From assembly GCF_003144245.1 (NCBI RefSeq), contig NW_020289975.1:3027553-3091552 (forward strand): a stretch of 64,000 nt of DNA, read 5' to 3'. The DNA is from Jaminaea rosea. Lineage: Eukaryota; Basidiomycota; Exobasidiomycetes; Microstromatales. A program made the translations under genes and the position numbers. Numbering within the stretch: position 1 is the stretch's first letter; every line of letters begins with the position of its first letter. Under the pieces are notes generated by a model. It saw nothing but the letters and a program-made list of their open reading frames with translations. It was not told where the DNA came from and searched no databases. Shown in pieces: positions 19,103 through 29,730 of this stretch.

Positions 19103-20759
19103 TCACGGCGTCAAGCGTGAAACAGCTGCTGTAGTGACCGCTGCCGCAAAGAGACTGCACCAGAGTGGGCCGAGTTGGTCCAAGACGGAGGCAAAGGCCT
19201 TCAACATCATACTCCCGCTGAACCTGGCAGAGGAGGTCGGGAGAAGCTTAGGCTGCTCAGCCTGCTCCGCGCTTCGCACTTCTGCTTTGAGCGCATTCCA
19301 GAGGCTGAGCGGAATGGGTCGTTCCAAGAGGATATCCAGCATCTCGCCGCAGCGCAACGATCGAAGCACTGCTCCCTCCTCGTTGACCCAGCGCTCACGC
19401 TCCAGTCTGGCGAGCACGGAGAGGTAGATGCGAATCTCGAGCAAGACGACGGTTCGCCTCCGATCCGGGAAATTGCGATGGGCATCAAAGTGAATGTGTT
19501 GCTCGACGCTTTCCAGGAGCCCCTTGAGGGGGAAAGGGCGCCACGCATTCTCCCTCACGAAACGCATCACCTCCGTCGCGGTGACGAGGGGCTCGTCTTG
19601 AGGGGAGCGTGTGGCCGTCCCTCGTAAAAAGCTCTGCGCTGCAACCACGGTGGTATTGTATTGCTCCACCTCACGAATGAAGGATCGTAGTAGGCGAGCA
19701 GATTCTGCTCGCTCTGCGGCGGCGGCTCGCTTCTGTTTGAGTGCAAGGCGTTCTGCTGCGTTGATTTGCCAGAGGTGGAGCAGCTGTGTCGTGAGTAGGC
19801 CGAGGGCTAGCGCGATTTTCCAGACTTGCGGATCGAGGGGAACGTTACTTGACAGCGAATCAACGACGGGGTGGCCAAGAGCGCTGCGGTTGTCGAGACT
19901 GCGAGTGGATGGCGTTGCGGCTTGAGTGTTGAGGGAGAAGCCTAACAAAGCCAGCACGCTACCCGAGGCCATCCGTGGAATCGGGCGAGCTGTACCTGCC
20001 ACAATGAGCGCCTCGAGCATACTTAGCATGACCTTGATCCGGGCAAGGAACTCTTGATAGAGGGCACGGATCTTTGCTCCACGCCTTGCGACGGTGATAC
20101 TGGTAGCCACGCCTCTTGCGAGAGGCCGTACGAGCCTTGCTAGCCGGCAGCGTCGGGGTGCTCGCGTTACGCTTGCAATGTCGCTCACGCAAGCGGGCGT
20201 GATTGTGGGCAAAGTGATGCTTGCTCTTCTTGAGGGCGCTGTGCATGAGCGCGTGGACGGGCTCGAGGGCGATTGAAGCGTTGCTTTGAGCGGCAGTGAG
20301 CTGCATTCGGAGCATTCTTGAGCGGACCGCGGTGAGGCAGCGTAGCGATCGAACGGTGGCGCAAGTGCTGCGCGAGAGGCTCGGACGAGCGGTTGCGCGC
20401 CAGAATGGGCGGCGAGCTGATGAACCGTGCTTTCCCACCTTTCCCGTGAGCTCCTGAATGGTGGGCATGGGAGGCTGTGCAGTGCGACCGCCTCGGGTGT
20501 TACACTCCCTCTCCGCAGGCTCATTCTCATGCATGGCGAGCCGATTCCTCGACAGACCGTCAAGGCTTGTTGGCCTGTCGAAGAGTTCCAGCGTCACACT
20601 TCCTGGCGATGCGAGGAACGCGGCCACCTCTTTGATCTTGACCTTGTCTGCGAAGCTGACCGTGGACTGCAAGCTGTGACCGGCCCGCGAGGCTCGGGGC
20701 AGGACGCCCTGTCGGCCGTGACCTGCACGACCGCGATGCATGGTAGCAGCGGATGCCAT
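19103..20759 (-). CDS. hypothetical protein with membrane spans, two-exon model
   Basis: My model joins exon 20132-20759 to exon 19103-19995 through a 136-nt intron (GTACGG donor, CAG acceptor, CTAAG branch-like site about 30 nt before it). The phases agree and give 506 aa. Residues 1-205 are basic and Ser/Arg-rich. A hydrophobic span lies near 265-285 (VWKIALALGLLTTQLLHLW), followed by a long charged helix (NAAERLALKQKRAAAAERAE), a folded region containing FVRENAWRPFPLKGLLE, and a second hydrophobic stretch at the C-terminus (LWCSLFAAAVTTAAV). The layout faintly recalls vezatin/Inp2-type membrane proteins, but I cannot establish that. An acceptor 6 nt downstream would also keep frame. Codon use is less GC-biased than in neighbours. 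The downstream exon is likelier real than the exact junction. Confidence 0.5.
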
Positions 20760-21268
20760 GACACGATTGAGATGGGAAACGGTCAGTGGTACCCGCTGCC
20801 CCTTCGTTATATGCCTTAATCGTGCCTCACTCCCTCATCATTGAACGGTACAAGTCGGCGTCGCATTTCTTTGTCACGGCGTGGTGGGCGCGGACAAGGC
20901 AAGAACGACGCGAACAAAGCGCGACCCGTCCATGTGCGGAGGCGTTGAGGGCGCACCATTGTCCGCGATGACACCCCTCCTGCGCTGGAGGCTCGAGCTC
21001 ATGGTAGCGAAGAGACAAAAGGCGAGCAATACTATGATGATGATGGAAAAGAATGCACAGTCTTGGAACAAAGCACTTCGATGCCTGATCGTGGCCGCTT
21101 CGGTTCGCTAAACCACAACGTTCGCGCGTGTGCGGGCGAGCACGAGTGCAGAGGTGCAGATCGATTTCAGGGTCCAGCGGCGCCTCGACAAAGGACAAAA
21201 GAGACTAGCGCTGAGCGTATTGCTATCGCCTCGTTGTTCCTGCTACTTGACTGCCACACTGCACGAGA
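20760..21268. other. spacer between two unrecognised genes
   Basis: These 509 bp form the presumed promoter of the gene to the left. I see no gene or repeat here. Confidence 0.35.
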
Positions 21269-22231
21269 TCATATGCTTGTGTTCGATGAGCTTTGTTTCT
21301 GGGCGGTTAGAGATACTATCACAATGTTTCGTGTAGACTCAGGTGCAGCATTGTAAGTCAAGCTGCGTCTACGAGAGGCTCTTGTGCCCTGTTGGCGGCC
21401 GAACCTTTGGATCTGCTGATTGTTTCTTCTAAGCCGAGCTCGGTGACCTTCCCTTGTCTCTATGAGTTGAGGAGGAAGGAATGCTGACTCGGCGGCGCAG
21501 TCGAATCCGACGAATTCGTATGCAGGAGATGAGAGTAGCTCGCTCATCGTCCTGATCACTGTCCCCTGTCTGTCGGGCTCGTCCCTCTCCTTGAGCCGCC
21601 CCTCTGCCATCAGGTGTGTCGCTATGAAAACCTGAGGCTCGATGTTGACGTTTTCAACCCTCTCTACGGCTGGAATTCTGATTATCGTCTCATGCCGATT
21701 GTCGGCACGCTGAAAGCCTTTGAAACGCCGGACTGTCAGCTCGAGATCGAGAGCGAACGGGCAGTCTTCAATCTTGCTGGCTCCGGCAAAGAGGTGTCGC
21801 TTCAAAGTGATGTCTTTGGCGTTGAGGCCCTGTCTGTCCGAGTCCAACGGGTCACTCGCCGCCATGGACCCTCCTCTGAGGCCCGTGACGTAGCCGAGAG
21901 AGGTGCCTGACAGCGCGGAAGTCGTGTTCTCAAAGTTGCGAGGGCTCATGTGAGAGGCCCCGAGGTCGGCAATGAGCTGCTGCTGGAGCAGCTCGAGCTC
22001 CGGCCTCCCGTATGAGATTCGGGACTCTGCCCGGTGTTGTAGGTGGAAGTGCTCTATGAGTGCGCAGACTGCGGTATTGATTTGGCCGTAAAATGAATTT
22101 GCCGTGTGATACTTGGCGCCAAGGACATTGGCGAGTGCGTCACGACCGGCGCCGGGCGTGTCCAGGACGGTCTTCATGACCATCACGAAAAAGACGTCGC
22201 GCTTGCTCTTGCCATCAATCCAACCGTCCAT
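21269..22231 (-). CDS. hypothetical protein, 320 aa
   Basis: Not recognised. A single open frame runs from the ATG at 22231. The first 110 residues look like a folded helical domain (RDVFFVMVMKTVLDT, YHTANSFYGQINTAVCALIEHFH, ELELLQQQLIADLG). The middle contains hydrophobic beta-like segments (CPFALDLELTVRRF, VNIEPQVFIATHL). The tail is basic and low in complexity, so an intron near 21400 or an earlier end is possible. There is no signal peptide or membrane span. GC and codon bias are lower than in flanking housekeeping genes, suggesting a young, lineage-specific or transferred gene. Confidence 0.45.
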   Translation of the reverse strand: MDGWIDGKSKRDVFFVMVMKTVLDTPGAGRDALANVLGAKYHTANSFYGQINTAVCALIEHFHLQHRAESRISYGRPELELLQQQLIADLGASHMSPRNFENTTSALSGTSLGYVTGLRGGSMAASDPLDSDRQGLNAKDITLKRHLFAGASKIEDCPFALDLELTVRRFKGFQRADNRHETIIRIPAVERVENVNIEPQVFIATHLMAEGRLKERDEPDRQGTVIRTMSELLSSPAYEFVGFDCAAESAFLPPQLIETREGHRARLRRNNQQIQRFGRQQGTRASRRRSLTYNAAPESTRNIVIVSLTAQKQSSSNTSI

Positions 22232-23096
22232 GTTCGCGATAGGAGATGGAGTGAAGAGGGGTGAAGAGGCCTGACAGTCAACCTTGTGCGCCGTGTGTGG
22301 CCGCCGTCCCCCTTGCTCTCACTCTTGACCTTCATCTTGACCTTGACCTTGACCTTGACAATCGCCTTGGTCCTCAGTGGCGCTTCCTGAAATCGGCGTC
22401 GACGCTTGCCACCTTGCGATGCCTGTACTGATCGGCTGCCTCAGTATGAGATACTACACAGTCAACTGCTTTGCCATCTTCTGCGATGCGGTCCGGTCCG
22501 GTGCGGTGTGATTCGACGCCCAGGATCGCCCCCTGCGTACCGGACGTGGCTGCTGAGCATCAGTACGTGCCCACACCACCGTCGTGTCAGCGCGAACCAC
22601 TCACCCTTCGATAGGGAATCGTCCTGGGCTTGTGACTCTCTTGGGATGACTCTCTCTGTGCGCTCGTGCAATGTGCGTGCGGTGGTGATGGCAGAGGGAA
22701 GGAGGGATGGATGCGTGGCGAGGCGAGTTGCGATGAGTGGTGTGAAGGCAAGAGGAGCGAGCAGCAAACGAGGCCAGCCAGACGAGACCAGCGTGGCGCG
22801 CGCTCACAGCTACTTACGAGCCGCCCGGTGCGCGCCGAGCCCGCACAGCCCCGTAAAAGTCGAGGCGGGTCGTCACGCCGGCTCATCACTTCGAGCACAA
22901 GAGGCCATCGACGTTGAGCGGTACGATGCGCGGGTGTAGAAGGGTAAAAGGTGGTGTCGATTCGCGAGTGATTAGGTGAGAGTCGAGGGAGAGACAGAGG
23001 GGGGGGGGGGGGGGAGAGAGAGAGAGGGACATGAGAAAGTGAAGTCAGGCCGAGCGAACGCCGCCTCCTCGTCCTACTCGAATAGGACGCATAGCC
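22232..23096. other. spacer with CTTGAC hexamers and a G16 run
   Basis: Bases 22320-22363 carry repeated (AC)CTTGAC units. Bases 22999-23014 are a G16 run followed by (GA)n, just beyond the RAD7 3' end. An open frame at 22406-22939 (+) has no domain and I do not accept it. Confidence 0.5.
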
Positions 23097-25184
23097 TCAC
23101 ACAACGGCCCCACCGGTAGTCCTCGGCTGGCTGACCACGGGCACCCTCTCCAGCCCCACAATGGCACACTTTGCCGTCCCCACCACATAGTCCGGGATAC
23201 GGTTACAGCCAAATACCTTGAGTAGCTCCAAGGAGACACATCCTTCGATGAGGGAGAGGACTTGAGCTTCGGCACATTTCCGCACGAAGGAGACGTCGAG
23301 CGTGCGAAGAGAGACGCAAGAGGTGGCGATGCTAGAGAGCCCGCCGCGGGTCGTGGTGGGGGTGAGGCTGCCTGCCTCGCCTTTGACTTCGCTGTTCGTG
23401 GCGGGCGGGGCAGCAGAGGTATCAGCTTGGGCCTGGCCCTCGCCCTCTGCCTCGTCCACCCCGGCCCCGCTGACTTTGAGGCACGAATTGATGCTCAAGT
23501 AGGTAAGAGCCGGCCCGGAGTGCTTGATCAAGGCCTCGACCGCATCGTCGCCCACCTCGTTGCATCGCGTCAGGTCGACGTGCGTGAGCTTGGGGAGGCT
23601 GCGCTGCTCAAAGGACTCGAAGAGCTTGGCGAGGGACGCCGAGGAGATGTTCGTGAGCTTGGCGAGGCGGAGGGCACGCAGCGAGGTGCAGTACGGCATG
23701 ATGCCCTCCAAGACGACACGCTCGGTGAGTTCGGTATTGCCCGAGAGGTCTAGATGCTCCAAGCGCGCGCCGATGTGAGAGAGGAGCTCGATGACCTCGT
23801 CGTCCTTGAGGGAGTCGGGGGGCATACCGCCCACGCTGACACCGGGATCGGAGATGTCTAGGTAAGTGAGCTCCTTGAGCTGGGCGAGGGGCTTGAGGCA
23901 CTCGCCATTGAGAGGGCCGATCTGTGCCAGTCCGAGCTCCTTGAGGCCAGGGCAGCGTACAACGAGGGTCTGGACGCACGAGAGGTCGAAACGGGGCGTC
24001 TCGCGGATCTTGAGCGATTCGAGGCGATCCCCTACCTTGTCGAGGAAGCGATGCCACGACTCCTTGCGGACGAGAAAAGGGCCATACAGTTCCAGTCGAC
24101 GAAGATGGTCCAGCTTGTCCGTCCAGGCGTCGAAGGCTGCATTGTTCAGCTGACCGCACTGCTGAAGGTTGATGGTGTGGATGCGCGGCGAGAAGACCCC
24201 TACTGTAGCTAGCGCGTCGGGCGTGAGGCGCGAGCAGTCGTAGAGGTTGAGCGTCTCGGTGTAGGGCTCGAGGAAGAGCTGGAAAGTCTGATCATTCAAG
24301 CGACGATTGCGGCAGATGCTCTTGCTGAGGATCTCGATGTTACGATCGCCGATGCCGCCGAGGGCCTCGACGTCCTCGATGTGGTCGGAGATGATGTTGA
24401 TGCACATGTGCTGGAGCGTGGAGAGGACGCGCTTATCCTGCGGGCGCTTGACGATGGTTCGCTTCTTGCGGGGGGGCGGTTTGGTAGAGGCGGCTGACGA
24501 CTTGCCCTTAGAAGAGCTCGCAGCCGCGTTGCCTCCGGTGATGGCAGCGTTGTACTGCGGCCCGCACTTGTGGCAAAGACCGCCCGACTCGGTCTGGACG
24601 GTGTACTGAGTGAGGCAGAAGCGCTTGGAGCAGCCGGGACAGTAATCAATGGCGCCGGATGCGACGCCTTTGAGGCTGATGTTCTCGACTTCGCCGCGTT
24701 TGATGCGCTGCCACTTCTGGGCTTCTGTATCGGCGCCGCCAAGGGAGGCAGCCTCTTTGCTTGACACTTTGAAATCCGAGTCGCTGCCGCCATCCTCGTC
24801 TGAATGCCAATCATCATCGTCGTCCTCCTCGTCAAAGTTCATCGATGCGCCAGCAGGAGCGGGCTTCTTGCGCTTCGCAGGCACCGCAGCGGGAGCAGCG
24901 GCGGCTGCTGCTGCTGCTCGAGAAGGGCGAGGTCGAGGGCGAGAGCGAGAGCCACTGGGCCCAGCTACGGCGGGCTCATCGGGGGTAAGGACGAGTTCGC
25001 GAGACGAGGAAGCGGCGGAGGTGGAAAGCTCTGCGGCGGCATTGCTGGCGCTATCAGCTGCACCATCTTGCTCCTCCGTCTGCTGCTGGCGACGACGTCG
25101 ACTGTACGAAGTGTTGGGAATGCGAATGTTCTTCTCGCGGAGGAACGAGGTGAGAGCGCTGGCTGGCCCGCGAACGTCGCTCAT
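23097..25184 (-). CDS. RAD7: RAD7-type nucleotide-excision-repair protein with leucine-rich repeats
   Basis: A single exon of 695 aa. The open frame extends far upstream, but the ATG at 25184 gives the family N-terminus (MSDVRGPASALTSFLRE). Residues 40-150 are disordered and acidic. A small zinc-binding module is visible at about 180-212: CPGCSKRFC, then CHKCG. From about residue 230 to the end there are leucine-rich repeats of the AMN1/F-box type: LNLYDCSRLTPDALA, INLQQCGQLNNAAF, LDLSGNTELTERVV, VDLTRCNEVGDDAVEAL, LDVSFVRKCAEAQV. Yeast Rad7 (565 aa) works with Rad16 in global-genome repair of UV damage and with a cullin ubiquitin ligase; fission-yeast Rhp7 is the closest kind of relative. 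The nuclear repair role is inferred from this architecture. Confidence 0.9.
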   Translation of the reverse strand: MSDVRGPASALTSFLREKNIRIPNTSYSRRRRQQQTEEQDGAADSASNAAAELSTSAASSSRELVLTPDEPAVAGPSGSRSRPRPRPSRAAAAAAAAPAAVPAKRKKPAPAGASMNFDEEDDDDDWHSDEDGGSDSDFKVSSKEAASLGGADTEAQKWQRIKRGEVENISLKGVASGAIDYCPGCSKRFCLTQYTVQTESGGLCHKCGPQYNAAITGGNAAASSSKGKSSAASTKPPPRKKRTIVKRPQDKRVLSTLQHMCINIISDHIEDVEALGGIGDRNIEILSKSICRNRRLNDQTFQLFLEPYTETLNLYDCSRLTPDALATVGVFSPRIHTINLQQCGQLNNAAFDAWTDKLDHLRRLELYGPFLVRKESWHRFLDKVGDRLESLKIRETPRFDLSCVQTLVVRCPGLKELGLAQIGPLNGECLKPLAQLKELTYLDISDPGVSVGGMPPDSLKDDEVIELLSHIGARLEHLDLSGNTELTERVVLEGIMPYCTSLRALRLAKLTNISSASLAKLFESFEQRSLPKLTHVDLTRCNEVGDDAVEALIKHSGPALTYLSINSCLKVSGAGVDEAEGEGQAQADTSAAPPATNSEVKGEAGSLTPTTTRGGLSSIATSCVSLRTLDVSFVRKCAEAQVLSLIEGCVSLELLKVFGCNRIPDYVVGTAKCAIVGLERVPVVSQPRTTGGAVV

Positions 25185-25611
25185 GGCGAGTGACTGGCTG
25201 TATGCTCGGCGCGAGGTCGATGCGATGATGAGAGGAGGGAAAGAGGCGGCTTTTGCAGCAGACGCAGCGGATTCCACTCGCTCCTGGTCACGAGTCGGAC
25301 GACAGCTGAGTCGCTGGTGGTGGTGGTGAGAAGACGAGGTGAGCGAGCGAGTGGCGTGCGGCGGACTACGAGTTGCCACTCCCGCCCTCGACGAAACTCG
25401 CCCATTTCGCCAGTCCGCCCTTGAGACGCGTCGAGCGGGGCGGGGCGGGGCAGCGCCGCCTGGCTGCTTGCTGGATGGAGCTACGGTGAGGCGAGCGACG
25501 ACGACCACGACGACGGTGATGATGATGATGATGACGATGATGATGATTATGATACAAAGTGAAGACGTCGCGCTTCTCGTCTCAGCCACCCAAACCAGCC
25601 ACATGCTCCCA
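25185..25611. promoter_or_regulatory. RAD7 upstream region with ATG/TGA trinucleotide repeat
   Basis: These 427 bp lie between the RAD7 start and the SOG2 stop. Bases about 25515-25552 are a (GAT)n-like trinucleotide run. No further element is assigned. Confidence 0.4.
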
Positions 25612-28600
25612 CTACCCCGCCCCTCGTCCCCCCACTCCCTGTCCTAACCCCGGCGCACAAAAATGCAGATGCACGCTAACATTCGCCGTCCCCCTCGTCA
25701 GTGCCGCCAAAGAGCGCTTACAATCTGGCACCCTTCCCAACGCCTCAGCATGCGTAACGCTCATTGCGCGCATGGTGACCAGGAAAGCGGTGACGGAGCG
25801 AACGAAGGCGACTCCCTCCTCGAGGAGGCGATGGCGAGAGCCGAATGAAGTCGGGTCGCCGCCCACCACGAGAATTTGTGAGCCTGTAGGGGAGGAGGAG
25901 GGGAGGGATTCCATCTCGTCTTGTACTCGTTCAAGCGTATGCTGGAGACGACGGGTCAGCTCAGCCGCTGAAAGACATTGTGCGCGTAGCTCGACGAGTT
26001 TGCGCGATGCGCCACTGCCGCCGGCGGTTGAAGATGGGGTAGGAGAGATGGCGCTCAATCTCTGCGTATCCTCTTCCGTACTCGGAGGCTTGAGCGTTGT
26101 TGTCGTTGTCGTCTCCTTGCCAGCGATTCCCCTCTTCTGCACGGGAGCAAGCGCAGTTGGTGTCGCCTCCTCTGGCGAGAGGATTCCGCTACTTCTCCAG
26201 CCCCCGCTGCCACCCTGAATACCGCCGCCATCTGCACCGCCGTCCGCCCAGCTGCTCGTCGCGGGTAAGTGGTCAAGCAGCGAAACCCACACGCCCGAGG
26301 CGGTTGAGGTGACCGACTGGATGAGGGCGAGGAGATGCGAATCGATGACCGCTTTACCTGTCGCGGGTGCCGGCCGCGCCGGGGGAGCAGACGAAGGGAC
26401 GAGGCCGCCGGCTGCTCTGCGCTGCTGGTGCTGCGCCATCCCAGCCATTGGCGCGGGAGGGGCCGAGCCCGTCGTAAAGGCGGGAACACTGCTTGCTGAT
26501 CCTACAGCGCCGTGGCGGTGTGGCTGCTGTGGCGCGATTCCCACCCCGCTACCCAGCCCGCTACCGAGTGCTCCGGCAATATCGCCCAGAGACCTTGAAA
26601 GGGGGCGATGTCCAAATGCGAAGCCCGTGCCGCCGCCGCCGCTCGACGGAGTAGCCGCCGCCGTATCGCTCGCGTTGGCGAAGCGTCGTGCCGCGCGTCG
26701 TGATTGCATCCAGTTGTTCTGTCCCTCCGACGTCGCAGGGCCAGCAGGAGCAGAAGCTGCTGAGGTCCAAGCTGCCGTCATTGGCGGTACATTGACTTCG
26801 CGTACCTCCTGAGCGCTAGCTGGCCCGTCGGAGTCGTAGCGCTTCCTCTGCCCGCGCATGTCTGTGTTCGGCGTCTTCGGATGACTCGACACAGGCGAGA
26901 GGCTCTCCGCAATGCTAGGCAGATTGCCTGGCCCCGCCACGCCCAAGTGGGAGGCAGCAGCTACGTTGAGTGGGGTAGGCCTTCCGCCCCTGCCCAGCCC
27001 CGTGACCGTCACTACCCGCTCCTGAGCGTGAGGCCGATCCTCGGCGCCCATCTCCCGCCACGCATTCCCCACCTCGACCGTAGCCCCATACAGCATCAGC
27101 ACCAACGCCCGGGTGTAGCGCACATCTGCGTCCCTCTGCAGTGGCTTGAGGAGCAACTTCAGTACGCTCACCACCTTCCGGAAGGTCTCTACACTCTCCC
27201 GACTCGCGTCGAGTACTGCACCAACCGCCACGTCGTCATGACTGCTCGCAGCGTTGCGAGAGTCGAAGCGATCCAGCGTGGCGATGAGCGTCTCCAACGT
27301 CCCGCCCGCAACGGTCAGCACAGGCTCGAGCTGTTCGGCCACAACGGCCGCGCTGGCGAAGAGGGCGTACTGCTTGAGAGCGGTGAAGATCTGACTGAGA
27401 GCGAAGAGGATGCCGCGTGCTGCGTCGATGCGTTTGAGTGTCGAGGCGGGGAGAGGGGCGGGGACACCCGTTGTGGTGTCAATGTTGGCATGGTGGATGG
27501 GCGATGGAGTGGCGTCGCGCCCTTGTACGACGGAGAGACGCTTGAAGTAGGAATCGCGCTGTGTCTGATGATCGTCGGCGCCGCTGCTTGGGCGCATCCC
27601 AGGGACGCCCACCTTCTCCGCGTCGCCATCCAACCCGACCGCCTCGAGTAACGCCGCTCTCCTCGCTGACGGCTTGCGCACCACAACGACCGAGGGCGCC
27701 GAGGCGGAGGGGGTGACCCCCTTCGACTGCAGGGGGCTAGGAGAGGAAGGCTCAACAATGGCGATTTCGGGCGCGGTACCCAGTCGTGGGACGGCCGGGA
27801 CGACATCTGCTGTCGTGGCGTGGTTGAGGAGTGGGCGAGTTAGGACGCTCCCAATCCCATTGACATGGCCCATCGTCCCGCCCCCGCCTATACTGTAGGA
27901 TCGATTGCGTGTGCGGGCGAGGTCCATCGCTGCGCCCCCACCTCGAGAAAGAGGCTCGGTGGGACTGCCCGTCATCGCATTGGTCGCCGAGGAGGACGAC
28001 GAGGAGGGAAAGGGGAACGCCTCTCGCATCGAGGAGGTGGTGCTGCCCAAGGTGGCCCCGGCTGATCGCATGTCAGGAAGGGACTTCTTCGTCTTTAGTA
28101 GGCGACGTTTTGCGGTGCCCGTGGGAGTGAAGGGCGATCCCGCGCTCGTGCTCGCGCTTGGGGAGTGCGAGTGAGACTGGGCCATCGAGTGCGAGTTGGT
28201 GCGGCCGTGACCATGTGACGCACCGCGCTGGGTGAAGACTGGGCTGGAGGAGGTGGGAACGGGAGGAGGCGGGGGAGCAGGGCGTGGATTGTCAAAAGCC
28301 TCGTCATTGCGGGCATCGACGCGCTGTAACTCGAGAGGGGGCTGTAGCTTGGTCGCGACCGTTTCGCTTCGTTCGCGCGGCGGTGTAGGCGTGATAGTTC
28401 GCGCGGGCGAAGCGGGGAGCTGTGCGTGCGTGTGCACTCGAGTAGGGCTTGCCATCTCTTCCACACCACTCGCCTCGCCGACGCCGACGCTCGCATTGGC
28501 CTGACTGGACGAGTTAGGCGTCATGCCCGCGCTCGCCGCGCCCCTCCCACCCGCAACACCCGCAACGCTAGGCTGCCTAGCGAGCATCAATGGTCTGATC

Positions 28601-29730
28601 TTGAAGCCACGCTCTGGCGAACTGCGTGCTGATGTTGCGTTACTCGCTGCACTTGCGGCGCTCATCGCGCTCGTGGCTGAGGTGTTTGCATTGATGGCGA
28701 AGCTCGAGTCGGAGGATTCGTTGGGAGAAGTGACGCCCGTCGAGGTTGCAGACGCGGGTATAGAGGAGTCTGTCCTGTCTGGAGGCAGGGCACGTCCTTG
28801 CATCGGAGGAGTAGCTACCATTGCTGCTGCGGTGGACGTGCTGCTAGCTATGGACGCTTGCTGATGATGTCGGCCATGTCGTTGCTGCGAGCCGTTGTCG
28901 TCATCGGCCTCATTGAGTGCGCGCTCCCTCTCGCTCGCTGCGTTATCCAAAATCCAGCGCTTCAACGCCGCGATCCACTGACGGTGTTGCGCCTCTTCCT
29001 CCCTTTTCCTGCGCTTGTCATCGTCGAGATTCGCATTCGCGTTCGTAGCCGCGCTCACCGCGTTCGCCGCGCTCGCCTCAGCAGCAACACTCGGCGCGAT
29101 ACTGACGTGCGGGGGAGGCCACTGTAGTGGATTCTCCTCAATCTTGAGCACGCGTACATGCTCCATATCTGCCAGCCAGGTGGGCAGCCTACGCAGCCTA
29201 TTCTGCCCTACGCTAAATACTCTGAGCTGCAAGAGTTGGCGCGGCTCTTCGGGGAGACGGCGCAGCTTGTTCTTGCTAACGTCGAGGATCTCAAGGCGGG
29301 GCATGTCTGCCAACCACTCGGGGAAGGTGGAGATTGCATTGGAGCGCAAGTTGAGATAGCGCAGTCGATGTAGCTGGGTGAAGCGTGCGGGGATGGTGTG
29401 GATCTGATTGTATGCTAGGGCGAGACGGACAGCTTCGTCCTTGATTATGTCGACGATCTCCTCGGGGATGTCCCGCAAACGACGATTGGAGAGGTCGATG
29501 GTGTCCAGCACTCCTCCGCTCGTCGCGTTTACTGCGAGACGCTTCTCGACTACGAGGGCTAGGAGCTCTTCGGATGGCATGGCGCGACTACGGGATGAGC
29601 TGTGACGGGCCATGGGTTGCGCGAACGAGGGAGGAGGAGAGGACGAGGAAGAGGCAGCGGCGTGGTGGCCGTGATGGGGATGGACCATCGAGGGTGCGAC
29701 GACGTTGCGTGAAGGATGGTCCACCGACAT
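25612..29730 (-). CDS. SOG2: SOG2-family leucine-rich-repeat protein of the RAM polarity pathway
   Basis: A single exon; the first ATG is at 29730 (the frame continues upstream only through TTG), giving 1372 aa. Residues about 50-190 hold LRRs (LDTIDLSNRRLRDIPEEI, LRYLNLRSNAISTFPEWL, LEILDVSKNKLRRLPEE). A long disordered Ser/Ala/Thr/Pro region follows to about 700. Then comes the SOG2 domain, opening with YFKRLSVV (near residue 727) and LKRIDAARGILFALSQIF, and continuing through FRKVVSVLKLLLKPLQRD towards the C-terminus, again broken by low-complexity insertions. Yeast Sog2 (791 aa) binds Kic1/Hym1 and supports the NDR kinase Cbk1 in polarised growth, cell separation and wall integrity; in basidiomycetes the pathway affects hyphal and yeast morphology. 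The leader carries a GTGTGC repeat. Function is inferred from the family. Confidence 0.9.
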   Translation of the reverse strand: MSVDHPSRNVVAPSMVHPHHGHHAAASSSSSPPPSFAQPMARHSSSRSRAMPSEELLALVVEKRLAVNATSGGVLDTIDLSNRRLRDIPEEIVDIIKDEAVRLALAYNQIHTIPARFTQLHRLRYLNLRSNAISTFPEWLADMPRLEILDVSKNKLRRLPEEPRQLLQLRVFSVGQNRLRRLPTWLADMEHVRVLKIEENPLQWPPPHVSIAPSVAAEASAANAVSAATNANANLDDDKRRKREEEAQHRQWIAALKRWILDNAASERERALNEADDDNGSQQRHGRHHQQASIASSTSTAAAMVATPPMQGRALPPDRTDSSIPASATSTGVTSPNESSDSSFAINANTSATSAMSAASAASNATSARSSPERGFKIRPLMLARQPSVAGVAGGRGAASAGMTPNSSSQANASVGVGEASGVEEMASPTRVHTHAQLPASPARTITPTPPRERSETVATKLQPPLELQRVDARNDEAFDNPRPAPPPPPVPTSSSPVFTQRGASHGHGRTNSHSMAQSHSHSPSASTSAGSPFTPTGTAKRRLLKTKKSLPDMRSAGATLGSTTSSMREAFPFPSSSSSSATNAMTGSPTEPLSRGGGAAMDLARTRNRSYSIGGGGTMGHVNGIGSVLTRPLLNHATTADVVPAVPRLGTAPEIAIVEPSSPSPLQSKGVTPSASAPSVVVVRKPSARRAALLEAVGLDGDAEKVGVPGMRPSSGADDHQTQRDSYFKRLSVVQGRDATPSPIHHANIDTTTGVPAPLPASTLKRIDAARGILFALSQIFTALKQYALFASAAVVAEQLEPVLTVAGGTLETLIATLDRFDSRNAASSHDDVAVGAVLDASRESVETFRKVVSVLKLLLKPLQRDADVRYTRALVLMLYGATVEVGNAWREMGAEDRPHAQERVVTVTGLGRGGRPTPLNVAAASHLGVAGPGNLPSIAESLSPVSSHPKTPNTDMRGQRKRYDSDGPASAQEVREVNVPPMTAAWTSAASAPAGPATSEGQNNWMQSRRAARRFANASDTAAATPSSGGGGTGFAFGHRPLSRSLGDIAGALGSGLGSGVGIAPQQPHRHGAVGSASSVPAFTTGSAPPAPMAGMAQHQQRRAAGGLVPSSAPPARPAPATGKAVIDSHLLALIQSVTSTASGVWVSLLDHLPATSSWADGGADGGGIQGGSGGWRSSGILSPEEATPTALAPVQKRGIAGKETTTTTTLKPPSTEEDTQRLSAISPTPSSTAGGSGASRKLVELRAQCLSAAELTRRLQHTLERVQDEMESLPSSSPTGSQILVVGGDPTSFGSRHRLLEEGVAFVRSVTAFLVTMRAMSVTHAEALGRVPDCKRSLAALTRGTANVSVHLHFCAPGLGQGVGGRGAG

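Noticed and set aside
22406-22939. 177-codon plus-strand frame
   Set aside because: Cys/Arg-rich without hydrophobic core or domain, in a spacer rich in simple repeats.
25185-25604. Upstream extension of the RAD7 frame
   Set aside because: Low-complexity translation of the promoter's trinucleotide repeats; the conserved RAD7 N-terminus begins at 25184.
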